Source: Amycolatopsis alba DSM 44262
GTDB lineage: Bacteria; Actinomycetota; Actinomycetes; Mycobacteriales; Pseudonocardiaceae
Direction: 5' to 3'
NCBI RefSeq assembly: GCF_000384215.1
Contig: NZ_KB913032.1
Span: forward strand, 2,009,021-2,073,020
Length of the DNA: 64,000 nt
This document shows, one piece after another, positions 58,574-64,000 of this stretch (its first letter is position 1; each line of letters starts with the position of its first letter). A program made the translations under genes and the position numbers. The notes beneath the pieces are model-generated. The model was not told the DNA's origin. It made no database searches and worked only from the letters and a program-made list of their open reading frames with translations.

Positions 58574-60658
58574 CTAGCTCGGAAAGAACCCGGTCAGCGC
58601 GTCACGGCGGATCTTCTGCACCAGTGCGAGCTGCTCTCGCAATAGTCGCTCATGTTCATCCAGCCGCGTCATCGCGTCGGCTATCACCTGCTGCACCCCG
58701 AGATCAGGTAGCACGATCGGTAACTCTCCTAACACGTTGAGCGAGATGGTCTTCATGGTCATGCTTCCCGTGGAGTGGGCTTCCAGCCACTTACGCGCCT
58801 CTGGGCTACGGAGGTACGCCGCGAGATAGTCGGCGTTGAGCCTGGCGGGAGGCCGAAGCACGAAGCAGCCGGTTCCACAAAGCCAGCCCTGCTGTTCCTG
58901 ACGAACAACAGCACATCGCCCCAGCTCTCCACGGCGTGCCAGCACGACGTCACCACGGCGGAGACGGAAGCGTTCCAGACTCTCGGCCTGCCGCTCAGTG
59001 ATGTATCTGATGTTCGCAACGCTGAAACCGTTACCTGTCAGGTCCTTGGGCATGACGACAGGGACACCGCCGGCATCCACGTAGTCTTCGGCACGGATGA
59101 GGCTTCCCGAAGGCCCGGCGACGAGCAGACCGGGGCCCGAGTCTTCGACCGCGCCTTCTCCGGTGCCGCTCACGATGCTTACGAGCGACACCCTCGGAGG
59201 TTCGATCCCGCTGCGAGTCAATCGCTCGCACCGGCTGAAGTTCCTCAGGAGGTCGGCGTTGGAATCAGACATGGCTCCGTCATGCCGAACCAGCTCACCC
59301 AGCAATAGATCCATGTCCTGCGTCGATGTCGACCACTCCTGCTCGACGTCGACGTACAACCGGGGGTCGAGGCTGCCATCGTTCTCAAGGATCTCCTCAT
59401 GCGTGACCGAGCAGGAAAACCCTGTTTCATCGGGCGTTGCACGAGGAGACCGCAGCCACGCATGAAGCCGGCCGTCGATGCGGTTCTTGTCCTCCGTGGT
59501 CAGCACACGTGGCTGCCTAGGCACCTGCGTCCCAAGCCGGCTGGCGTCGATGAAGAGAACGGCATCTGCCTCATCGCTCGGCAAATGGCGGGACTTGTCG
59601 CGGGCGAGCATCCAGATGTGCACCGGGATCGAAGTGTGCGGAAAAAGATTCGGCGGCAACGCGATGATGCCGAGGAGCGCGCCGCTGGTGATCATTCTTT
59701 TGCGGATCTCCGCCTCACGGCCGTCGGACCAGGCGGCCCGCGGCGGCATGATCATCGTTGCGAGCCCGTCCTCGCTCAGCCGGGTCCACGCAAGCTGAAG
59801 CCAGGCGAAATTCGCATTGGACGCAGACGGCTGACCGAAGGGCCAGCCTACGGCGTCGATGTCCTCCACGCGCTGATTGAACGGTGGATTACTGATCACC
59901 CGGTCGAAAAGGCCGCTGTTCCGGCCCTGGAACAACGACACCGGATCAGAGGCACGTACGACGGGCCGATCCACGCCATGGATGGCCAAATTCATCATCG
60001 CCAACCGCGGGTTACTGCGATCCGTGGCGTATGCCTCGAAGGAAGCGCCATCGACCCGACCGGACCCGGCGATTCGCTGTGCCGCAGCCGCGAGCAGACC
60101 ACCGGACCCGCAGGCCGGATCGAGGATCCGGTCTCCAGGCTGCGGGGACGCCAGCTCGACGAGCAGGCGTACGACAGCACGCGGAGTGTAGAATTCTCCC
60201 ACGGAAACGGTGCCCTCCTGGACGTGGCGTTCGAGGAGCAGTTCGCCGACCTCCGGCAATCCGGCCTCGGCCAGCGTCGGACGCTGGCCCAGTGCGACGA
60301 GGAACGCGGCCGCCCATGGGATGTCGTCCGACTCTTCATCACCGGCGAGCCACCCGACGTTGAGATCGCGAAGGTCGGGCACGGGAAAGCGCGCATGCCG
60401 GCTGGCGTTCGTCATCGCAGCCCGCAGATCGATCAGCGGCGAGAGGCCGATTCCGGCCTCCGCGACAGCGCGCCCCCACCGCTTTACGAACTCGTCCTCC
60501 GGATCTCCCTCCGACTCGACGAAGCGTGCAAGTACCAGGATCGCGAGCATGGATGCGAGGTCACCGAACGTGTTCCTGCCCCGCTGATAGGGCGCGTACG
60601 TTCGCCAAAGCCGGTCAACGACGTCAGCTGCGTGACTCTTCGCCGCCATGTTCTCCAC
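58574..60658 (-). CDS. type I-like DNA adenine methyltransferase fused to a specificity domain
   Basis: 694 residues from a GTG at 60658 with GGAG 8 nt before (an ATG 9 nt inside is also possible). The N-terminal helical region (about 1-150) resembles HsdM. GEFYTPR is at 154-160, SAM motif I DPACGSGG at 180-187 and catalytic motif IV NPPF at 257-260. From about 470 there is a region with coiled-coil and one target-recognition-like half (RYITERQAESLERFRLRRGDVVL, partial; YLAAYLRSPEARKWLE; ARLDEHERLLREQLALVQKIR in part), as in HsdS. This M-S single chain has only one target domain, so it may dimerise to read a palindromic site. No restriction subunit is adjacent. The gene is preceded by a 37-residue membrane protein gene. 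Confidence 0.85.
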   Translation of the reverse strand: MENMAAKSHAADVVDRLWRTYAPYQRGRNTFGDLASMLAILVLARFVESEGDPEDEFVKRWGRAVAEAGIGLSPLIDLRAAMTNASRHARFPVPDLRDLNVGWLAGDEESDDIPWAAAFLVALGQRPTLAEAGLPEVGELLLERHVQEGTVSVGEFYTPRAVVRLLVELASPQPGDRILDPACGSGGLLAAAAQRIAGSGRVDGASFEAYATDRSNPRLAMMNLAIHGVDRPVVRASDPVSLFQGRNSGLFDRVISNPPFNQRVEDIDAVGWPFGQPSASNANFAWLQLAWTRLSEDGLATMIMPPRAAWSDGREAEIRKRMITSGALLGIIALPPNLFPHTSIPVHIWMLARDKSRHLPSDEADAVLFIDASRLGTQVPRQPRVLTTEDKNRIDGRLHAWLRSPRATPDETGFSCSVTHEEILENDGSLDPRLYVDVEQEWSTSTQDMDLLLGELVRHDGAMSDSNADLLRNFSRCERLTRSGIEPPRVSLVSIVSGTGEGAVEDSGPGLLVAGPSGSLIRAEDYVDAGGVPVVMPKDLTGNGFSVANIRYITERQAESLERFRLRRGDVVLARRGELGRCAVVRQEQQGWLCGTGCFVLRPPARLNADYLAAYLRSPEARKWLEAHSTGSMTMKTISLNVLGELPIVLPDLGVQQVIADAMTRLDEHERLLREQLALVQKIRRDALTGFFPS

Positions 60659-60684
60659 GTGAAATCTCCTCTTTCCGACCTGAC

Positions 60685-60798
60685 CTACTTCTGACTGATG
60701 AGGTACGCCACCGCGACGACAAGCACCAACAGACACAGCCTTAGCGTCATACCCGTGCTTTGCATCGCCTTCCCAAGCAGCTCAAAGAACGACTTCAC
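60685..60798 (-). CDS. 37-residue single-pass membrane microprotein
   Basis: The GTG at 60798 has a strong GGGGAG site 9 nt upstream. It encodes VKSFFELLGKAMQSTG followed by MTLRLCLLVLVVAVAYLISQK, an amphipathic start and one membrane helix. The stop is 26 nt before the methyltransferase start, same strand. A longer in-frame start at 60921 exists but lacks a ribosome site. Function unknown; membrane attachment or regulation of the methyltransferase is only a guess. Confidence 0.55.
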   Translation of the reverse strand: MKSFFELLGKAMQSTGMTLRLCLLVLVVAVAYLISQK

Positions 60799-60832
60799 TC
60801 TCAGGCTCCCCTCGCCTTCAATTTTGGAGCTG

Positions 60833-61003
60833 TGCGCAGCAGGGCTGCGCATAACCCCGTCTTCAATCCCTGACCGCCTTCGCCGCACGTCCACCGGAGG
60901 CAGCGGCCGAACGAAGGTCAAATTAGCAGCCAGATTCGACCAGGCCTAACGAGTACGACTCACCTCGCCGACCCGTTGGTTACATGCGCAGCCATGCTGC
61001 GCA
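60833..61003. repeat. two identical hairpins 152 bp apart
   Basis: TGCGCAGC-AGG-GCTGCGCA lies at 60833-60851 and TGCGCAGC-CAT-GCTGCGCA at 60985-61003: same 8 bp arms, 3 nt loops. They flank the control region of the microprotein/methyltransferase genes. The rest of 60799-61213 shows no gene. A dimeric repressor bridging both sites is possible. Confidence 0.6.
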
Positions 61004-61213
61004 CAGTCGAGCTAGCGATCTGGCTGCTCACAGGCACACGGCAAGCGACGCGCAGCTTCCGGAGTCCGGCAATGCACGAGACCGAAGCGTGACCGGAGTC
61101 ACAGATCACGACCGCAGGCTCCAGTAGCAAGCACGTGAAACTGAGCTCTCAGAGCTAGCGGCCGCAGATGAGATCACTCGTGTCGCCCAGGGACATCATC
61201 GGATCGAGCGTCC

Positions 61214-62653
61214 TCAGCGCCGCCATGCCTCGATGAGCTCGTCCGGGCCGAAAGTGGCCGCCAGCGGCAGTCCTTCCTCAACACCACTGCGGGAGACGGC
61301 GACCAGCGGAGTGATGTGGTCACGTCCAGGGATCGTCATGGATCCGGCGATGAGACTTTCCAGCTCGCGCCTTCCGAAGAGGTCGTTCTCCAGCCACTTG
61401 ATCGAGCCGGTGAACGCGATGCGGGTCGCCGCGGGCTGTTCACGGTCGGCGCCGACCAGGTCGATCTCAGGGTTGTTCTGCCGATTCCACCAGCCACCGA
61501 CGAACTCCGCGTCGGGCAGGCGGTCGTCGGGCAACAGCCGAGTGAGAGCGGCACGGATGACCGGTTCGACAGCGCGGCCGCGCCATGATGTCCAGGATCG
61601 TTCGATCCGCGCGGCGACCAGATCACCGCGCCCGCGTTCGACCTCGCCAATTCCCCGTTGCAGGAAGGCCAGCCAGAACCGCAGGTACGAGTCTTCGATC
61701 CGGTAGCGCTTGTTCTTGGTGTCGGGGCGAGTGGCCAGTGGGGTGTCGACGGCGACGATGCGCTTGGCCGTCAAGGTGTTCAGGATGGGTGCGAGAGTGC
61801 CCGACGGAATCGGGTCACCGGCTCCGATCCGGTTGGCGATCGTGCTGAACGTCCGTTCACCGGTACCGATCGCCTCCAGAGCCGAGCGGCTGTGCGATGG
61901 CTCGGGGACCTCGCCGAGCAGCGAGAGCTCCCCGGCCATCAGCAACGGGGAGAGCGGGTCCGAGAGCTGGTCGCACAGGAACGCCTGCCGGTCGGTGCCC
62001 GGCTTCCAGCGTTGGACGATCTCGGGAAAGCCGCCCGTGATCAGGAACGCGTCGATCGCCTCGGCGGATTCGAGCGAGGTCATCTCCTGCACGTCGCCAG
62101 GGTTGAGAGGACGAACCAGCATACGGGCGGCACGGCCATGAAAGGGCCGGCCGTATTCCTGAAGGGACTCCATCGTCGAAAGATCACTGCCGACAAGCAG
62201 CAAGAGCACAGGCTTGGCGGACAGGTACCGATCCCAAACGGTCTGAAGGGCACCCTCGAACTCGCTGTCCTGCTCAACAAGCCAGGGCACCTCATCCAGG
62301 ACGACGATGCTCGGTTCGCGCTCAGGAACAGCGATCGCCAGGGCTCGCAAGGCCTGGTTCCAATCGGCGCCGACCGCCCCGGCGACGAGATCGGCACCGG
62401 GGAGTGAGGACTGGGCGAGCGCAGCGGTGAAGTCACCACGCTCAGCGGCCGGATTCCGACCACGCGAGGCTTGGAACACCACATACGGCGCATCCGAGCG
62501 GTCGCAGAACTCCTGGACCAGCCGGGACTTTCCCACCCGGCGGCGACCGGTGACGATCACGGCCTGCCCAGGGGTCGTCGCGACCCCGTCGCGGACCACG
62601 CACAGCTGCCTGTCCAGCAGCTTCAGGTCGTTCGAACGTCCTCGAAATCTCAC
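61214..62653 (-). CDS. DEXX-box AAA-type ATPase with C-terminal DUF234-like nuclease fold
   Basis: 479 residues. Walker A is TGRRRVGKS at about 35-43, Walker B SIVVLDEVPWL at about 114-124, and a sensor in LLLLVGSDLSTM. A winged helix follows (about 250-320), then a DUF234-type segment with YRIEDSYLRFWLAFLQRG and NNPEIDLVGAD...FTGSIKW, whose E/D...K pattern fits a PD-(D/E)xK nuclease. This is the archaeal-type STAND-like ATPase family found in mobile and defence loci. The AT-rich operator 62667-62707 lies just upstream. The NTase gene is next upstream on the same strand. Confidence 0.78.
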   Translation of the reverse strand: MRFRGRSNDLKLLDRQLCVVRDGVATTPGQAVIVTGRRRVGKSRLVQEFCDRSDAPYVVFQASRGRNPAAERGDFTAALAQSSLPGADLVAGAVGADWNQALRALAIAVPEREPSIVVLDEVPWLVEQDSEFEGALQTVWDRYLSAKPVLLLLVGSDLSTMESLQEYGRPFHGRAARMLVRPLNPGDVQEMTSLESAEAIDAFLITGGFPEIVQRWKPGTDRQAFLCDQLSDPLSPLLMAGELSLLGEVPEPSHSRSALEAIGTGERTFSTIANRIGAGDPIPSGTLAPILNTLTAKRIVAVDTPLATRPDTKNKRYRIEDSYLRFWLAFLQRGIGEVERGRGDLVAARIERSWTSWRGRAVEPVIRAALTRLLPDDRLPDAEFVGGWWNRQNNPEIDLVGADREQPAATRIAFTGSIKWLENDLFGRRELESLIAGSMTIPGRDHITPLVAVSRSGVEEGLPLAATFGPDELIEAWRR

Positions 62654-62666
62654 AACCTCTGACCTT

Positions 62667-62707
62667 ATCTAAGTATGATCTAATCTTACTTAGATTGAAT
62701 CATACTT
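62667..62707. promoter_or_regulatory. AT-rich overlapping inverted repeats
   Basis: ATCTAAGTA (62667-62675) pairs with TACTTAGAT (62687-62695), and the overlapping AAGTATGAT (62671-62679) pairs with ATCATACTT (62699-62707). The 41 bp are strikingly AT-rich for this window. It lies 14 nt before the ATPase start at 62653, on the promoter side. Confidence 0.65.
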
Positions 62708-62763
62708 TACCCAGCCTGATGAGACGAGCGAACCCGAGCACACAACTGCCGGACGACCCGACG

Positions 62764-63387
62764 TCAGCCTTTTCTCTTTCGCAAGCGACCGGTCAGCCAT
62801 GCCCGGCTCCCGGCCACGGTCAGCCCATCTCGTGCCACATCGCGCAGAACAGCCTCGTCGTACGCTCGGTCGGCGAGTTCAGCTTCGGCGAACTCCAGAG
62901 GGCGAGCGTCGTTGCCGGTCCAGCGGGTCACCTCGACCGCCAGTTCATGGACTTGCGTTTCCCATCGGTCGTCGTCGGCGTCATCCGGCCGGATCAGCAG
63001 GAGGTCCACATCGCTGTCCTCCGCCATCCCGCCACGTGCCGCCGAGCCGAACACCGCGGCATAGACCGGCAGGATCTCCCAGGACTCGAGGCGGTCCTCG
63101 ATGCGTTCCAAGAGCGTCTTCTGAAGCTGCGCGAGCCCGATGATGTGCTCCGCCGCGAGGTGGTCACGGTTGAGGCGGTACGCGAACGCGTTGCCGACCC
63201 GGTCGGACAGCACGACACCCTGCTTCGTCAGGCGCCGCAGCACCTTGCGAATCCCCTCCTCCGAATGCCTCGTCAGAAGGCGATGCAACTGGCCGGTCGT
63301 GAAGATGCCGTCATGGTTGGCGAGCACGGCGAGGACGTCGCCGTCGAGCGTTGGGGTGACCGTCATCAACGGCCGGCTCAAGTCCAC
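62764..63387 (-). CDS. winged-helix/nucleotidyltransferase fusion (MNT-like)
   Basis: 207 residues from a GTG at 63387 (GAGGAG 7 nt upstream; the codons before it overlap the operator repeats). Residues 15-75 form a winged helix (GIFTTGQLHRLLTRHSEEGIRKVL in part, FAYRLNR). Residues 100-200 are a DNA polymerase beta-type nucleotidyltransferase with AVFGSAARGG (G114-S115) and D126-x-D128. This matches MNT-like proteins that in toxin-antitoxin pairs AMPylate HEPN toxins, but here no HEPN gene is adjacent and the wing suggests self-regulation. It precedes the ATPase gene. Confidence 0.78.
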   Translation of the reverse strand: MDLSRPLMTVTPTLDGDVLAVLANHDGIFTTGQLHRLLTRHSEEGIRKVLRRLTKQGVVLSDRVGNAFAYRLNRDHLAAEHIIGLAQLQKTLLERIEDRLESWEILPVYAAVFGSAARGGMAEDSDVDLLLIRPDDADDDRWETQVHELAVEVTRWTGNDARPLEFAEAELADRAYDEAVLRDVARDGLTVAGSRAWLTGRLRKRKG

Positions 63388-63414
63388 GGTCCAACTCCTC
63401 AGGGAAGCCGTGAC

Positions 63415-63463
63415 AACTATAGTACAGGATGCCCAACTATAGTACATATAGCGGTCTTATAGT
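63415..63463. promoter_or_regulatory. three operator-like repeats at exact 20 bp spacing
   Basis: AACTATAGTAC occurs at 63415-63425 and 63435-63445, and CTTATAGT at 63456-63463. The core ACTATAGT is self-complementary. Spacing is 20 bp, about two helical turns. They lie between the NTase gene and the small plus-strand gene. TACTATAGT can also act as a -10 box for the NTase. Confidence 0.65.
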
Positions 63464-63686
63464 GGGCACGGTGCTCGCCCGCTCGGTGACCACTTGGCTC
63501 ACGCAGACGCGGGCCGACATCACTCTCACGATCAAGAGCCGTGAAGGAACGCAGATCAAGATCAATGTGAACCGGGCGAAGGACGCTCAGGGCGTGATCC
63601 GCGAGATCGGTGAACTGATCGAGAAGAGTGAGCATCGGCGCCCTGCCCTGGAAGGCGAACCACCGGAGGATCAGGGCGCCTCGTGA
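63462..63686 (+). CDS. short protein resembling the C-terminal half of EACC1
   Basis: 74 residues from a GTG at 63462; an ATG at 63429 would run through the repeats. The segment LARSVTTWLTQTRADITLTI followed by GTQIKINVNRAKDAQGVIRE resembles the second half of effector-associated constant component EACC1, a partner protein in actinobacterial NTP-dependent conflict systems, in which a helix precedes a strand pair and a helix. The usual first half (about 50 residues) is absent, so it may be a remnant or a short variant. The tail EDQGAS and TGA stop come from the terminal repeat at 63681. This recognition is from memory of the family pattern. Confidence 0.5.
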   Translation: MGTVLARSVTTWLTQTRADITLTIKSREGTQIKINVNRAKDAQGVIREIGELIEKSEHRRPALEGEPPEDQGAS

Positions 63687-64000
63687 GTGGTAAGGACGGT
63701 TAGAGCGGACCAGCATTTACCTACCCACGCCTGACCTGCGCATGGGTGGCGGTTCCGCGCTGTCGGTTCGACGGTGAAGGAATTGGGACGTTCAACGTCC
63801 TGATTCCTTCACCGTCGAGCGGGTCGCCCGGTCTTGAATCTTGATCAACGGAAGATCCGGGACACTCACCGTCCCCAATCCTCCGTTGATCAAGGTCGCA
63901 CCGGTCACGACCAGTGGCAGATACGCGACGAGGGAAGTTTCCGGACGTTCAACGTCCCAAATCCCTCATCACCGAGACCGAGCGTGGAGGAATCAGGACG
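63681..64000. repeat. MITE-like composite element, copy 3 (cut by window end)
   Basis: Starts TCGTGAGTGGTAAGGACGG and continues TAGAGCGGACCAGCATTTACC, matching both ends of 8078-8331 at about 80% over 48 bp. Inside are hairpins at 63769-63817 (arm CGACGGTGAAGGAAT), 63840-63894 (arm CTTGATCAACGG), 63926-63970 and the first half of a fourth from about 63980. The first two use the same arms as copies 1 and 2 but in another order. Confidence 0.75.

Noticed and set aside
58459..63700. Attachment-site duplication marking island ends
   Set aside because: I could not find a second copy of the tRNA 3' segment in the window, and there is no integrase gene.

Overview
The window is high-GC actinobacterial DNA. 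It carries CBM2-type chitinases with DasR-like operators, a conservon operon (NIT sensor kinase, roadblock, DUF742, small GTPase), an F420-type nitroreductase fold protein, a mycothiol-dependent isomerase-like protein, an ANTAR regulator and many GTG/TTG starts with AGGAGG-like ribosome sites. Together these suggest a filamentous actinomycete of the Pseudonocardiaceae, most likely Amycolatopsis or a close relative. The genus is an inference from gene content, not from a search.

Layout. 1-8 kb: a TetM-type ribosomal protection GTPase, a GAF-ANTAR regulator, a Gfo/Idh/MocA dehydrogenase behind two LacI-type operators, a MerR/MFS pair whose transporter is frameshifted, and a divergent LysR regulator/dialkylglycine decarboxylase pair. 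8-13 kb: hydrolase, BASS transporter, quinone-oxidoreductase-like enzyme, DM13 protein, TetR regulator, RpiB-like isomerase. 13-18 kb: three secreted GH18 chitinases, two in tandem with near-duplicate CBM2 modules and one convergent, with DasR-like sites upstream. 18-22 kb: an ECF sigma factor and a PPOX / DevS-like kinase / DevR-like regulator operon. 22-25 kb: a divergent TetR regulator and UvrA-like resistance ATPase. 25-36 kb: membrane proteins, two metallophosphoesterases, hydrolases, a macrodomain protein, a beta-propeller/MFS operon, HAD and Nudix enzymes, two DoxX paralogues. 36-41 kb: the conservon. 41-48 kb: kynureninase with a TenA-like protein, a long-chain acyl-CoA synthetase, a methyltransferase, an MDMPI-like protein, an SDR. 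48-58 kb: MFS, diguanylate cyclase, a phospholipase A2 fused to a large membrane domain, an LCP cell-wall ligase, regulators and small proteins.

58.4-63.7 kb looks like an accessory island. It starts at an atypical tRNA with a UAG anticodon and short variable arm. It holds a single-chain type I-like DNA methyltransferase with a fused specificity domain, a 37-residue membrane protein just upstream of it, a DEXX-box ATPase with a likely PD-(D/E)xK domain, a winged-helix nucleotidyltransferase with three operator-like repeats at exact 20 bp spacing, and a short protein resembling the C-terminal half of the EACC1 conflict-system component. Operators in this island are AT-rich, unlike the rest of the window. 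A defence or conflict role is inferred.

The most unusual feature is not a gene. The gaps between genes, especially between convergent genes, are filled with long perfect or near-perfect palindromes belonging to a few related, modular repeat families (16-70, 8078-8331, 16296-16348, 25505-25785, 30035-30173, 34890-35010, 45415-45745, 47451-47536, 55963-56015, 56725-56766, 63681-64000). Some share a 45 bp terminal sequence whose stop codons serve neighbouring genes. Others contain 50 nt hairpins built on a common GGACGTT/AACGTCC core but with interchangeable flanking arms in different orders.
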